Positions 45,697 through 54,853 are shown, numbered from the stretch's first letter. The stretch: DNA of 64,000 bases from Kaistella soli (GCF_019038595.1 NZ_JAHOPF010000004.1:315747-379746), one strand, 5' to 3'. A program made the numbers and translations. Notes: a model not told the origin generated them from the sequence alone.

Positions 45697-46344
45697 ATGA
45701 AAATAATCCTCACCCTTTGTCTGCTGCAGTTTACCTTTTCTTTTGCCCAGAATAAAGAATATAAAGAATACTACGATAGCGGAAAATTAAAAATATCCAC
45801 TTACACTGACAAGGACGGAAAATTTGACGGTGAAGCAAAGTCGTATTATGAAAGCGGCAAGCTCATGGAAGAAGGCAAGTTCTCTCATGATCTTGAGGAC
45901 GGAGATTTTAAAACCTACTATGAGAACGGTAAGGTCGACACACAGGGGAAATGGAAAAACGGGTTGAAAACCGGCGTATGGAAACTGTACAAGGACGATG
46001 GCACCTTAGAAATCCTTCAGGATTGGCAGTCGGAAACCCAGTACACTGAAACTCAGTTTTACCCGAATGGAAAAAAACGTTCAATAGGTACAATCTACGT
46101 TCCCGACAATATTGTTTCGCAAGCCGTCAGCGGAAAAGAGGTAGAGAGAGGTGAATGGCAATTCTTTCATGAAAACGGAAATCTGAAAGCCTCCGGAAAT
46201 TACGAAAACGGCAAGAGGAACGGCGAGTGGAAATCTTATGATGAAAAAGGAACATTAAGGAGTATAACTCAGTATCTTAATGATGTCCCTTTTAAACTTA
46301 TTAAAAAATTTGACGAGAAAGGAAAAGCCCTGCCTGTCGATTAA
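45697..46344 (+). CDS. YwqK/MORN repeat protein, secreted
   Basis: The 215-residue protein has a signal peptide (ILTLCLLQFTFSFAQ) and about seven MORN-like repeats of 22-24 residues of the type YYESGKLMEEGKFSHDLEDGDFKTYYENGK. It belongs to the YwqK family, labelled as antitoxins in databases without solid evidence in Bacteroidota. A secreted copy cannot be a cytoplasmic antitoxin. Function is unknown; it may bind membrane or envelope partners. Confidence 0.8.
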   Translation: MKIILTLCLLQFTFSFAQNKEYKEYYDSGKLKISTYTDKDGKFDGEAKSYYESGKLMEEGKFSHDLEDGDFKTYYENGKVDTQGKWKNGLKTGVWKLYKDDGTLEILQDWQSETQYTETQFYPNGKKRSIGTIYVPDNIVSQAVSGKEVERGEWQFFHENGNLKASGNYENGKRNGEWKSYDEKGTLRSITQYLNDVPFKLIKKFDEKGKALPVD

Positions 46345-46434
46345 AAATAAAGCCGTCCGTAAAATATTTTTAATTAAACACTGAAAATAATTTACTTCGC
46401 TGCACAAAAAAAACAATTAGAAAATTAAATATTT

Positions 46435-46860
46435 TTGGAACCAACTAAATTCGATAAGGCATACTTGAAAATGGCAATGGAATGGGCAAAACTGTCTTAT
46501 TGTGAGAGAAAAAAAGTAGGTGCGCTGATTGTAAAAGACCGGATGATCATTTCCGACGGTTACAACGGAACGCCTTCAGGATTTGAAAACTGCTGCGAAG
46601 ACGGCGCCGGACAAACCCACTGGTTTGTTTTGCATGCTGAAGCCAACGCGATTTTAAAACTGGCCGGTTCCACACAGTCTGCCAAAGACGCGACGCTTTA
46701 TTTAACGCTGTCCCCGTGCAGAGAATGCAGCAAACTCGTTTTACAGTCCGGAATAAAAAAAGTCATTTTTATGGACGATTATTCTGATAATTCCGGGATT
46801 GAATTTTTAAAAAATCATGGCATTGAAGTTTTAAAAATTTCTAAAGAGAGTTTGGATTAA
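46435..46860 (+). CDS. dCMP deaminase family protein
   Basis: The 141-residue zinc deaminase has HAEANAIL (zinc His and catalytic Glu) and LSPCRECSKL (zinc Cys pair), with GYNGTPSGFENCCE between, as in dCMP deaminase/ComE. It would make dUMP for thymidylate synthesis. The start is TTG at 46435: a TAA lies 7-9 nt upstream in frame and the first ATG would delete FDKAYLK, which is conserved. The spacer before it is AT-rich. Confidence 0.9.
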   Translation: MEPTKFDKAYLKMAMEWAKLSYCERKKVGALIVKDRMIISDGYNGTPSGFENCCEDGAGQTHWFVLHAEANAILKLAGSTQSAKDATLYLTLSPCRECSKLVLQSGIKKVIFMDDYSDNSGIEFLKNHGIEVLKISKESLD

Positions 46861-46882
46861 AAAAAATTAAACACAATAACAG

Positions 46883-47791
46883 ATGATGACCTGGGATGAA
46901 AAATTAAAAGACTTTGAAAACTTCCTGAAATTTGAAAGAAATTTTTCCGACAATACGCTTGATGCTTATTTAAGAGACATTAGAAAACTCCGCGATTACT
47001 GCGAATTTGAACTTGATAATACCGGGCCTTTCGAAATTACGTATGAAAATATACAGGAATACCTGTTCCAGCTTTCCAAGAAAAAATTCAGTGAACGTTC
47101 ACAGGCAAGATGGATTTCGTCCATCAAAGCTTTTTTTAAATATATGCTGGATGACGAAGCCCGTGCTGATAATCCCGCAACCCTTCTGGAAGGACCTAAA
47201 TTAGGGCTTTATCTTCCCGACACCTTAAGTTTTGAAGACGTTAACCGGATTATAAAAGCGATTAATCTTTCTACCGATTTGGGAAGGAGAAACCAATGCA
47301 TGATTGAAGTTCTTTACGGCTGCGGCCTGCGTGTTTCGGAATTAATTGATCTGAAAATATCCAACATCAATTTCAAAGAATCTTATCTGAAGGTAGAAGG
47401 AAAAGGCGACAAATCCCGTTTTGTTCCGTTGGCAACCTACACGGCAAAACTGATCAAAGACTATATTCACGAAATCAGATCCAAATATAAGGTCAATAAA
47501 AAGTGTGAAGACATCCTGTTTCTCAACAGCCGCGGGTCTGCGATGTCTCGCGTCATTGTTTTCATCATCATCAAAGAACTCACCGAGAAAGCCGGAATCA
47601 ATAAAAAGATTTCACCTCATACTTTCCGCCACTCTTTTGCGACTCATTTGCTGCAGAACGGTGCAGATCTCCGTTATATTCAGGAAATGCTGGGACATTC
47701 CAGCATCACCACGACTGAAATTTACACCCATTTAAAAAATGAAGAACTCCGCGAGGTGATCCTCAATTATCATCCGAGAAATAAAGTCTAG
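46883..47791 (+). CDS. xerD: tyrosine recombinase XerD
   Basis: The 302-residue protein has the SAM-like N-terminal domain (FLKFERNFSDNTLDAYLRDIRKL) and the catalytic domain with Arg in YGCGLRVSELIDLK, Lys in VEGKGDKSRFVPL, HTFRHSFATHLL, GHSSITTTEIYTH and the Tyr nucleophile. XerD resolves chromosome dimers at dif with XerC or alone. It is core, not mobile: no att site or other integrase features are seen. Its stop directly abuts the NUDIX start. Confidence 0.93.
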   Translation: MMTWDEKLKDFENFLKFERNFSDNTLDAYLRDIRKLRDYCEFELDNTGPFEITYENIQEYLFQLSKKKFSERSQARWISSIKAFFKYMLDDEARADNPATLLEGPKLGLYLPDTLSFEDVNRIIKAINLSTDLGRRNQCMIEVLYGCGLRVSELIDLKISNINFKESYLKVEGKGDKSRFVPLATYTAKLIKDYIHEIRSKYKVNKKCEDILFLNSRGSAMSRVIVFIIIKELTEKAGINKKISPHTFRHSFATHLLQNGADLRYIQEMLGHSSITTTEIYTHLKNEELREVILNYHPRNKV

Positions 47792-48304
47792 ATGAACGAC
47801 CTTAAATTCTGCCCAAAATGCGGTAAACAGACGCTGCAGTGGGACGGCGAAAAGAAATGGAACTGTTCGGAATGTGATTACGTCCTTTACCATAATGTTG
47901 CAGGAGCGGTTGCCGTTTTGGTAAAATGCGGTGACGAAATTCTGCTGACCCGAAGAAACCAGGAACCTAAAAAAGGAAAGCTCGATTTAGCCGGCGGATT
48001 TGTAGATCCAAAAGAAAGCGCGGAAGAAACCTGCGTACGTGAACTTTTCGAAGAGATGAAAATTAAGGTTGATATTTCTAAGCTGAAATACCTCGCCAGT
48101 CTTCCGAACACGTACCAGTATAAAAATATCAGTTACAATACTTTAGACCTTTTCTACGAGTACGAAGTGGCGGAAAAATTTGATATCAGTCTCGAAATAT
48201 CTGAAATTTCCGAAACAGTTTGGCTCAGAAAAGAAGATATCAGACTTGAGGATATCGCTTTTGATTCCCAAAGAATATTTTTCGAAAAATATCAGAAGCA
48301 GTAA
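47792..48304 (+). CDS. NUDIX hydrolase with N-terminal zinc ribbon
   Basis: The 170-residue protein begins with a zinc ribbon (FCPKCGKQTL...WNCSECDYVLYHN) and then a Nudix domain with the box GGFVDPKESAEETCVRELFEEM. The ribbon resembles that of NADH pyrophosphatase NudC, but the protein is shorter and lacks the SQPWPFPxS tail motif. It hydrolyses a nucleoside diphosphate derivative; the substrate is unknown. It starts 1 nt after the xerD stop. Confidence 0.9.
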   Translation: MNDLKFCPKCGKQTLQWDGEKKWNCSECDYVLYHNVAGAVAVLVKCGDEILLTRRNQEPKKGKLDLAGGFVDPKESAEETCVRELFEEMKIKVDISKLKYLASLPNTYQYKNISYNTLDLFYEYEVAEKFDISLEISEISETVWLRKEDIRLEDIAFDSQRIFFEKYQKQ

Positions 48305-48359
48305 GATCCGAATTACCTGTCAGTAAAAACCTCCTGAAATATCTTTCTCTTTTTTATCG

Positions 48360-48367
48360 TAATTTTG
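48360..48367 (+). promoter_or_regulatory. -7 promoter element of the pseudouridine synthase gene
   Basis: TAATTTTG matches TAnnTTTG, 18 nt before the ATG at 48386. The upstream in-frame GTG at 48365 overlaps this box, so it is not the start. Confidence 0.55.
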
Positions 48368-48385
48368 TGTTTCGAAAACCCACTC

Positions 48386-49084
48386 ATGCACGAATCTCAA
48401 AACAATCTCGGTCAGCAAATCGTTTTTGAAGACAACCATCTTCTCATCATCAATAAAAAAGCCGGACAGCTCGTTCAGGGCGACAAAACCGGTGATGCTT
48501 CCCTCCTTGATCTGATTAAAGATTTCATCAAAAAAAGAGACAACAAACCTGGAAATGTTTTCCTTGGTCTGGTTCACAGAATCGACAGACCTACTTCGGG
48601 ATTGGTGATTTACGCAAAAACTTCCAAAGCTTTAAGCAGACTGACTCAAATGGTTAAAAACCGGGAAATCAAAAAGACTTACTGGGCAGTGGTGGCAAAA
48701 GAAATGATTCCGCAAAGCCAAAGGCTCGTTCATTATCTTCAGAAAAACGAAAAAACCAACAAGGCTACCGTTTTTATAAAACCTACGGAAAACGCCAAGG
48801 AATCGATTCTTAATTATCAGATCATTAAAACTCTGGATAATTTTCAGCTTTTGGAAATCGATCTGGAAACCGGCCGTCATCACCAGATCCGTGCGCAGCT
48901 TTCTAAAATCGGTGTTCCGATAAAAGGCGATTTAAAATACGGCGCAGCACGTTCCAATCCAGACGGCGGCATTCATCTTCACGCCAGAAAATTAGCATTT
49001 ATTCATCCGGTGACAAAGGAAAACTTAGAGGTTGTCGCACCGGTTCCGCAGAACGACCCGGTTTGGAAGGCCTGTGAACAGTAG
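48386..49084 (+). CDS. RluA family pseudouridine synthase
   Basis: The protein has about 232 residues. The catalytic Asp is in VHRIDRPTSGLVIYAKTSKAL, with the RluA motifs ETGRHHQIRAQL and GDLKYGA. It isomerises specific uridines in rRNA or tRNA. No N-terminal S4 domain is present; it starts nearly at the catalytic domain. Target positions cannot be given from sequence. The ATG at 48386 is chosen from the promoter position. Confidence 0.9.
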   Translation: MHESQNNLGQQIVFEDNHLLIINKKAGQLVQGDKTGDASLLDLIKDFIKKRDNKPGNVFLGLVHRIDRPTSGLVIYAKTSKALSRLTQMVKNREIKKTYWAVVAKEMIPQSQRLVHYLQKNEKTNKATVFIKPTENAKESILNYQIIKTLDNFQLLEIDLETGRHHQIRAQLSKIGVPIKGDLKYGAARSNPDGGIHLHARKLAFIHPVTKENLEVVAPVPQNDPVWKACEQ

Positions 49085-49213
49085 TGCCAATTTTCAGACT
49101 GTTTTTTTTAGATAATTCATTTTTACCCTTAATACATTGTTAATAAACCAGGTAATCAGCAAAATAAATGAATTATCAATAGCGGAAATGAATTAACAAT
49201 ATTGTTTTATCAT

Positions 49214-49339
49214 ATCTGCATTTTGTATTCCCATTTCCGCATGTTGTGGAGCTATTTCTGCATCTTGTTTTACCAATTCTCCACGTTGTTCTACGATTTG
49301 TGAAGTTCGTTTTACGGTTTCTGCAGGTTGTAGAATGAT
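49214..49339. repeat. six 21-bp tandem repeats encoding heptads on the minus strand
   Basis: Six diverged units of exactly 21 nt lie end to end (starts 49214, 49235, 49256, 49277, 49298, 49319), each like TTCTGCAT-TTGT-TAC. The minus strand reads through them as heptads of the pattern Ala-Glu-hydrophobic-x-x-Gln-x (AETVKRT, SQIVEQR, GELVKQD, AEIAPQH, AEMGIQN, ADMIKQY). That frame has no start codon other than a possible CTG. It fills most of the 340-bp gap between the rRNA-modification gene and the outer-membrane receptor. A decayed coiled-coil gene fragment or a minisatellite are the options. Confidence 0.75.
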
Positions 49340-49375
49340 TTCGCCTCCCAGTTTCCTTAAAAAACAAATAAAAAA

Positions 49376-49399
49376 AACCGCTCAGTTTCCTGAACGGTT
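49376..49399 (-). terminator. intrinsic terminator of the outer-membrane receptor gene
   Basis: The plus strand reads AACCGCTCAG-TTTC-CTGAACGGTT with one mismatch, and an A-run to its left serves as T-run on the minus strand. It is almost identical to the terminator at 51672-51695. Confidence 0.85.
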
Positions 49400-49425
49400 T
49401 TTTATCTTATTTAATAAAGGATTTT

Positions 49426-51588
49426 TTACTGTCCCTGATTCAGAATTCCTCCATCCTCTTTTTTCTCCTGATTCAGCATATTTGGTGCTTCTTTCGCCAG
49501 TTTATTTCTGGTCGGAATTTTATAATTAACGGAGAAACCGAAATTCCTGCTGTCGAATTTATTCATCAGAATCACATTAGGCTGCGCCGCAATGGAACGG
49601 AAAGACATCTGCTGCCCGTTCAGAATATCATTGGCAAACACCGAAACACTCAGTCTGTCTTTCATGAATTTCTTTGAAAGCGTAACATCCACATTGTTTC
49701 CGATAGGTTTTACCGCTTCAAAATAATAATAATTTCCTCTCGGCGGAATCACAAAATAATTCACTGCCAGTTTTATGTCTTTCGGCAGCAGAAACTGTGA
49801 GTTGATATTCAGCATCAGAAACCCTTTCGTATCGATATTGGGCAAAATATGCTTCTGGTATGCGGCATAAACGTAAATGAAATTGATTTTATCAGGATTG
49901 AAATTGAAACTCATGATTTCCTTTAAAGGTTTTGTAAAGATCACGAGTGGAATCGGCAATCCAATATTAAAATTCTGGATGGTGATTTCCTGGATGTTTT
50001 CCTGGCGGTTTCTGATGAAATCATTTTCCAGACCGCTTACCGGATCTGTGACTTTTTCGCGTGTAACGATCTGCATCACCTGATTTTTCGCATTGCTCAC
50101 ACTGTATCCTACAAACGCATAATCGAACATGGAAACCTTCACTTCGTAATTATCGAAAATGGTCGGCTGCAGATTTGGATTACCCGTGGTCACGGTATTT
50201 CCGTTCTGGTAAATATTGTTGTTAGGATTCAGCGCCGAAATACTTGGCAGCGTGATTTTTCTGTTATAATTAAGTGCGAGATACACTTTCGGCATAAAGT
50301 TGTACTGCATGCTCGCGTTCGGGAAGAATTTAAATTTATTGAAAGGAATCAAATCTTTCTCTACCAGATTTCCGTTGTCATCAGTAAATCTTGCAATTCC
50401 TGAAATATCATAATTCTCCGCTCTTGTTCCCAAAGTGAAATCAAACTTTTTAAGTTTTGCCTGAAGTTCAAGATAAGTCGCTGCATTCTGACGCTGATAA
50501 TCAAGATTGGTCACGCCCCGGCTTTCTGTATTGAAGTTCTGCAAATCGAACAATCCGCCGAAACTGATTTTACCTTCATCCAGAATCTTCATCGGCTGTG
50601 AATAATCCACTTTAAAAGTTGAAACATTCATTTCGGAATTATTCTGCAGAACGGCGGCATTCTGAATACGGTTGATCTGTTCGAAATCAGAAGTCGAATT
50701 GCTTAAGCTGTATTTGAAATCGAGTTTTTTATTTTTATCCGAAAACCGTTTCTGGTATGTTGCAACCGCTTCTTGGCGGATGTTAAAAGTATTTGCATCA
50801 TCTTCGGTCTGGAAAGGTGTTCCGTAATATTTTCCTGTACTGAAAGTGTAATTATCGTTATTATTATGGAAAATATCATAGTTCAGCAATAAACGGTCGG
50901 TACCGAGATCAAAATTCATTGCGGCTTTGGCAAAATACCCTCGGCGCTGACCGTCTGTCAGTGTGGTGGTAAGATCATCAATGGCAGCAGACATCAGGTT
51001 TTCGCGGTAATTCTGTCCGACATTCAGCTGCCAGCCGAAATATTTGTTCTTAGAATTTAAACTCAGTGAATTATTGGTGCGGCTTCTCCATTTGTCATAA
51101 TCGGTAAAGCTGTAATTCCCGGAATAGGTTGCAGTAAGATAATTCTTTGCGGTTTTGGAAGTGATGATGTTTAAAATGGCTCCGCCGGATGTTGCAGGAA
51201 ACTCGGCGCCCGGCTGGGTGATAATTTCAATTCTGTCCACTGAATTTGCAGGCATCCCTTCCAGAAAGCCGTTCAGGTCTGCAGAAGTGATGTTCATTGG
51301 TCTTCCGTCCATGAAAACAGCAAGAGGTTTTCCCTGATACATCATCCCTGCGATATCTGTAACCACTAAGCCCGGAAGTTTTTTAACGCCTTCCATCAGC
51401 GTGCCTGTATTAAGCTGAGGCTGTTCGGAAAAGTCGAAAATGGTACGGTCGGCCTTTTGTTCAACAGCTTTTTTAGCTTTCAGAACGGTAACACCTTCGA
51501 TATTGGTTTCTCTTTCATTTTTTGGTTTTTCCTGTGCGTAGGAATTTAGAAAGATGACAGTGGAAAGCACTGTAATTGTTTTTTTCAT
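49426..51588 (-). CDS. TonB-dependent receptor-like outer-membrane beta-barrel protein
   Basis: The 720-residue protein has a signal peptide, a plug domain (LMEGVKKLPGLVVTDIAGMMYQGKPLAVFMDGRPMN, GMPANSVDRIEIITQPGAEFPATSGGAILNII) and a long barrel of beta strands. It belongs to the outer membrane beta-barrel family close to TonB receptors. The substrate is unknown; no neighbouring transport or SusD-like gene gives a hint. The C-terminus has a short tail (NQEKKEDGGILNQGQ) past the barrel. Confidence 0.88.
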   Translation of the reverse strand: MKKTITVLSTVIFLNSYAQEKPKNERETNIEGVTVLKAKKAVEQKADRTIFDFSEQPQLNTGTLMEGVKKLPGLVVTDIAGMMYQGKPLAVFMDGRPMNITSADLNGFLEGMPANSVDRIEIITQPGAEFPATSGGAILNIITSKTAKNYLTATYSGNYSFTDYDKWRSRTNNSLSLNSKNKYFGWQLNVGQNYRENLMSAAIDDLTTTLTDGQRRGYFAKAAMNFDLGTDRLLLNYDIFHNNNDNYTFSTGKYYGTPFQTEDDANTFNIRQEAVATYQKRFSDKNKKLDFKYSLSNSTSDFEQINRIQNAAVLQNNSEMNVSTFKVDYSQPMKILDEGKISFGGLFDLQNFNTESRGVTNLDYQRQNAATYLELQAKLKKFDFTLGTRAENYDISGIARFTDDNGNLVEKDLIPFNKFKFFPNASMQYNFMPKVYLALNYNRKITLPSISALNPNNNIYQNGNTVTTGNPNLQPTIFDNYEVKVSMFDYAFVGYSVSNAKNQVMQIVTREKVTDPVSGLENDFIRNRQENIQEITIQNFNIGLPIPLVIFTKPLKEIMSFNFNPDKINFIYVYAAYQKHILPNIDTKGFLMLNINSQFLLPKDIKLAVNYFVIPPRGNYYYFEAVKPIGNNVDVTLSKKFMKDRLSVSVFANDILNGQQMSFRSIAAQPNVILMNKFDSRNFGFSVNYKIPTRNKLAKEAPNMLNQEKKEDGGILNQGQ

Positions 51589-51606
51589 AATTTAAATTTC
51601 AGCGGG

Positions 51607-51614
51607 CAAAAATA
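51607..51614 (-). promoter_or_regulatory. -7 promoter element of the receptor gene
   Basis: The minus strand reads TATTTTTG (TAnnTTTG), 18 nt before the receptor ATG. Confidence 0.5.
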
Positions 51615-51671
51615 GTTTAATTAATTAATTAGACCGCCAAATACAGTATTTGTTACAGCTACCCACAAAAA

Positions 51672-51695
51672 AACCGTTCAGTTTCCTGAACGGTT
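51672..51695 (-). terminator. intrinsic terminator of aconitase
   Basis: AACCGTTCAG-TTTC-CTGAACGGTT is a perfect 10-bp stem, with seven T residues on the minus strand. It lies 21 nt after the aconitase stop. Confidence 0.9.
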
Positions 51696-51715
51696 CATTT
51701 ATAATTCAAAAAGAA

Positions 51716-53992
51716 TTATGCATTCTTTCTCGCTTCTTCTGCGATAAGATTCAAAGCAGAACCTGCTTTAAACCAACCGATCTGCTGTTCGTTATACGTA
51801 TGATTTACTAGGATTAAATCTTTAGTTCCATCGGAATGCACAAACTCCAACTGTAAAGGATGAGCTGGTGCGAACTGATCTAAATCTAAGAAGTTTACGG
51901 TATCATCCTCACGGATTTTATCGTATTCTTCAGGGTTTACGAAGGTTAAACCAAGCATTCCCTGTTTTTTAAGATTCGTTTCGTGGATTCTTGCGAAAGA
52001 TTTTACCAAAACCGCTCTTACGCCAAGATGTCTCGGCTCCATTGCAGCATGTTCTCTGGAAGAACCTTCACCGTAATTCTGGTCACCCACAACGATGGTA
52101 GGAACGCCTGCAGCTTTGTAAGCTCTTGCCACAGCAGGAACTTCACCGTATTCTCCGGTTAATTCGTTCTTCACTTTGTTGGTTTCCATGTTGTAAGCGT
52201 TTACCGCGCCGATCAACATATTGTTTGAAATGTTATCCAAATGACCTCTGTATTTCAACCAAGGTCCTGCCATAGAAATATGGTCAGTGGTACATTTTCC
52301 GAATGCTTTGATCAAAACTTTCGCACCGGTAATATTTTGTCCGTCCCAAGGCTGAAAAGGCTCCAATAACTGAAGTCTGTCCGACGTAGGGCTCACATTT
52401 ACCTGAACAGAAGAACCGTCTTCTGAAGGCGCCTGATAACCGTTGTCATCAACGGCAAAACCTTTTTCAGGAAGTTCAAGACCTTTTGGTTCGTCCAGCT
52501 TAATCTGCTCGCCGTTTTGGTTGGTTAAAGTATCAGTGATTGGGTTAAAATCAAGTCTGCCAGAAATTGCCACAGCAGCTACCATTTCAGGAGAAGCTAC
52601 GAAAGCGTGGGTATTTGGGTTTCCGTCGGCTCTTTTCGCAAAGTTTCTGTTGAATGAGTGAATGATTGAGTTTTTCTCCCCTTTTTCAGAACCTTCTCTG
52701 TCCCACTGTCCGATACAAGGGCCGCAGGCATTTGTAAATATTCTTGCTGACTCAAATTTTCTGAAAGAATCAAGGAAACCGTCTCTTTCAGCAGTAAATT
52801 TAACCTGCTCAGATCCCGGGTTGATTCCTAAAATTGCTTTTGGCTTCACCCCTTTTGCAACCGCATCTTCAACGATAGAAGCTGCTCTTGATAAATCTTC
52901 GTAAGATGAATTTGTACATGAACCGATCAAAGCCCATTCTACATCCAGCGGCCAGCCGTTTGCTTCTGCTTTCGCTCTGAATTCAGAAACCGGTGTTGCC
53001 AAATCCGGAGTGAAAGGACCGTTTAAGTGCGGTGCCAATTCATCCAAATTAATTTCAATAACCTGATCGAAATACAATTCAGGATTTGCATATACTTCTG
53101 CATCACCTGTTAAATGATCTGCAATTTTATCTGCTGCATCTACAACATCCTGTCTTCCGGTTGCAGCAAGATATCTTCTCATTGAGTCATCGTATCCGAA
53201 AGTTGAAGTTGTAGCTCCAATCTCAGCACCCATGTTACAGATGGTTCCTTTTCCTGTAGCAGAAAGATTTTTTGCTCCTTCGCCGAAATATTCAACGATG
53301 CATCCTGTTCCTCCTTTTACGGTTAGGATTCCAGCAACTTTTAAGATCACATCTTTTGCAGAGGTCCATCCGTTCAGTTTACCGGTTAATTTTACACCGA
53401 TTAATTTTGGCATTTTAAGTTCCCATGCCATTCCTGCCATTACATCTACTGCGTCAGCACCACCAACACCAATCGCAACCATTCCTAAACCACCTGCGTT
53501 AACGGTGTGAGAATCGGTTCCGATCATCATTCCTCCCGGAAAAGCGTAATTTTCCAAAACCACCTGGTGAATAATACCTGCACCCGGCTTCCAGAAACCA
53601 ATTCCGTACTTATCACAAACTGAACTTAAGAAATTGAAAACTTCTGAGTTTTTATTGATACCTTCCTGCAAATCTGGCTCCGCGCCTACTCTTGCCTGAA
53701 TAAGGTGATCGGCGTGAGCGGTGGAAGGAACAGCAACTTTGGCCTTACCGGCCTGCATGAACTGCAAAAGCGCCATCTGTGCCGTTGCATCCTGCATTGC
53801 TACCCTGTCCGGAGCGAAATCTACATAAGAGTTTCCGCGCTCGTAACTTTGGGTTGCGTTGCCTTCCCAAAGGTGAGTATAAAGGATTTTCTCTGATAAT
53901 GTAAGAGGTTTACCTACCACTTCACGTGCTTTCGCAACTCTTTCAGGGTAACGCTCATACACTTTTCTGATCATATCAATGTCAAATGTCAT
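51716..53992 (-). CDS. aconitate hydratase
   Basis: The 758-residue protein has the [4Fe-4S] cysteines in [11 protein letters not shown] and [14 protein letters not shown], the substrate segment [15 protein letters not shown], and the C-terminal swivel domain with [18 protein letters not shown]. It isomerises citrate to isocitrate in the TCA cycle. Architecture matches the mitochondrial-type aconitase common in Bacteroidota. It is monocistronic, with a terminator and a long empty upstream region. Confidence 0.94.
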   Translation of the reverse strand: MTFDIDMIRKVYERYPERVAKAREVVGKPLTLSEKILYTHLWEGNATQSYERGNSYVDFAPDRVAMQDATAQMALLQFMQAGKAKVAVPSTAHADHLIQARVGAEPDLQEGINKNSEVFNFLSSVCDKYGIGFWKPGAGIIHQVVLENYAFPGGMMIGTDSHTVNAGGLGMVAIGVGGADAVDVMAGMAWELKMPKLIGVKLTGKLNGWTSAKDVILKVAGILTVKGGTGCIVEYFGEGAKNLSATGKGTICNMGAEIGATTSTFGYDDSMRRYLAATGRQDVVDAADKIADHLTGDAEVYANPELYFDQVIEINLDELAPHLNGPFTPDLATPVSEFRAKAEANGWPLDVEWALIGSCTNSSYEDLSRAASIVEDAVAKGVKPKAILGINPGSEQVKFTAERDGFLDSFRKFESARIFTNACGPCIGQWDREGSEKGEKNSIIHSFNRNFAKRADGNPNTHAFVASPEMVAAVAISGRLDFNPITDTLTNQNGEQIKLDEPKGLELPEKGFAVDDNGYQAPSEDGSSVQVNVSPTSDRLQLLEPFQPWDGQNITGAKVLIKAFGKCTTDHISMAGPWLKYRGHLDNISNNMLIGAVNAYNMETNKVKNELTGEYGEVPAVARAYKAAGVPTIVVGDQNYGEGSSREHAAMEPRHLGVRAVLVKSFARIHETNLKKQGMLGLTFVNPEEYDKIREDDTVNFLDLDQFAPAHPLQLEFVHSDGTKDLILVNHTYNEQQIGWFKAGSALNLIAEEARKNA

Positions 53993-54592
53993 ATCTGTAT
54001 ATTTTTATTGAAATTTTAAGGAGCTCAAAATTACAAAATTTTACGCGTATTAATGATTAAATTCATTTAGATTTAATATAAATATTATGCTGACTGTCTA
54101 TTTTTCACTATTTTTAAAAAATGATGTGAAAGCTTTAAATTAAACTTTGGAAACCGATCGCTATTAAAAACGTCGCTTTCTTTAATTCTGCAAAAAAACC
54201 ACATTTCTAACAGAAAAAAGAAAATCTCCATTTTCTGCTGCTGATACAGGTTCAGCTTTATTTGCAAATCATAAATATTGTCTTAAGCATCGAACCACCA
54301 CCCTTTTTCATTAAAATTTGGTATAACGGTTTGCGTAGATATTGGTTACTATACCTCCAAACGCAGAAGATTTTTTTACTGAATAATATCAATACCGTAG
54401 CAGGCTCGCCTGATCTCCAATTTAAAAACATTATAAAAGCATTATTACTCCAATAGTTTATTGGACTTTTATTGGACCTATATTGGAGGTATATTGGGTC
54501 TGAGACGAAGGAAACTCGTATATGTCTACGAGGAGCGTGGCAGCATCGCGCAGGTTATCCGCGTTCGAATTTTACTGTAGCTTCATTTTTTT
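53993..54592. other. 600-bp intergenic region without a conventional gene
   Basis: The left part is AT-rich; the minus-strand box TAATTTTG (54033-54026) may be the aconitase -7 element. Two ORFs of about 60 codons show no protein-like composition and are treated as chance. The right part carries an 11-bp repeat array (54450-54499) and a GC-richer stretch (54500-54580) with hairpin CTCGTA-TATGTC-TACGAG at 54515-54532. Origin unknown; a relic of an inserted element is possible. Confidence 0.5.
54450..54499. repeat. 11-bp phased ATTGG repeat array with palindrome
   Basis: ATTGGAC, ATTGGAC, ATTGGAG and ATTGGGT begin at 54460, 54471, 54482 and 54493, exactly 11 bp apart. The first copy is also the right arm of the palindrome CCAATA-GTT-TATTGG (54450-54464). 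Spacing near one helical turn places every copy on the same DNA face, like iterons or cooperative operator sites. Confidence 0.7.
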
Positions 54593-54748
54593 GTGGAAAA
54601 ATTAGGGAGTTTAAGCAAATCCCACTCTCATATCCTTAAAACAGGAGCGAAATTAATATTTTACAATCATGCGCAAGGATTTTTATTTTTAGGAATTTCC
54701 TTAGTTTTGTTTGCAACCGTATTTTATATTTGGTATTTATTGGCTTAA
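54593..54748 (+). CDS. small single-helix membrane protein (candidate)
   Basis: An open frame of 51 residues begins at GTG (54593) and ends at TAA (54746-54748). It reads MEKLGSLSKSHSHILKTG at the front, then a strongly hydrophobic helix FLFLGISLVLFATVFYIWYLLA to the end. The composition, amphipathic front and positively charged N-side suggest a real inner-membrane microprotein. No ATG is present and I recognise no family. It precedes the DUF2752 gene by 105 nt on the same strand. Confidence 0.5.
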   Translation: MEKLGSLSKSHSHILKTGAKLIFYNHAQGFLFLGISLVLFATVFYIWYLLA

Positions 54749-54853
54749 AATTGATGAAAACCAAGATTTCCTTGAGTAATTTATTTTAGGTGAAAGATAT
54801 GAAAGCAAGTTGACGGAATCTCCAGAAGCTTCTCTGCAGGATGCCGATGACTA

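Noticed and set aside
45697-46344. YwqK-type protein as part of a toxin-antitoxin system
   Set aside because: It has a signal peptide and no toxin-like gene is adjacent; the database label is not supported here.
46883-47791. A tyrosine recombinase might mark an integrated mobile element
   Set aside because: It has full XerD architecture and length, sits among housekeeping genes, and no att repeats, cargo or tRNA junction are seen.
54085-54456. Two ORFs of about 60 codons upstream of the repeat array
   Set aside because: They are AT-rich chance frames without protein-like features or promoters.
54540-54580. GTTCGAAT looks like a tRNA T-loop in the aconitase-DUF2752 spacer
   Set aside because: Flanking bases cannot form a T stem and no anticodon or acceptor arms are present, so it is not a tRNA gene.
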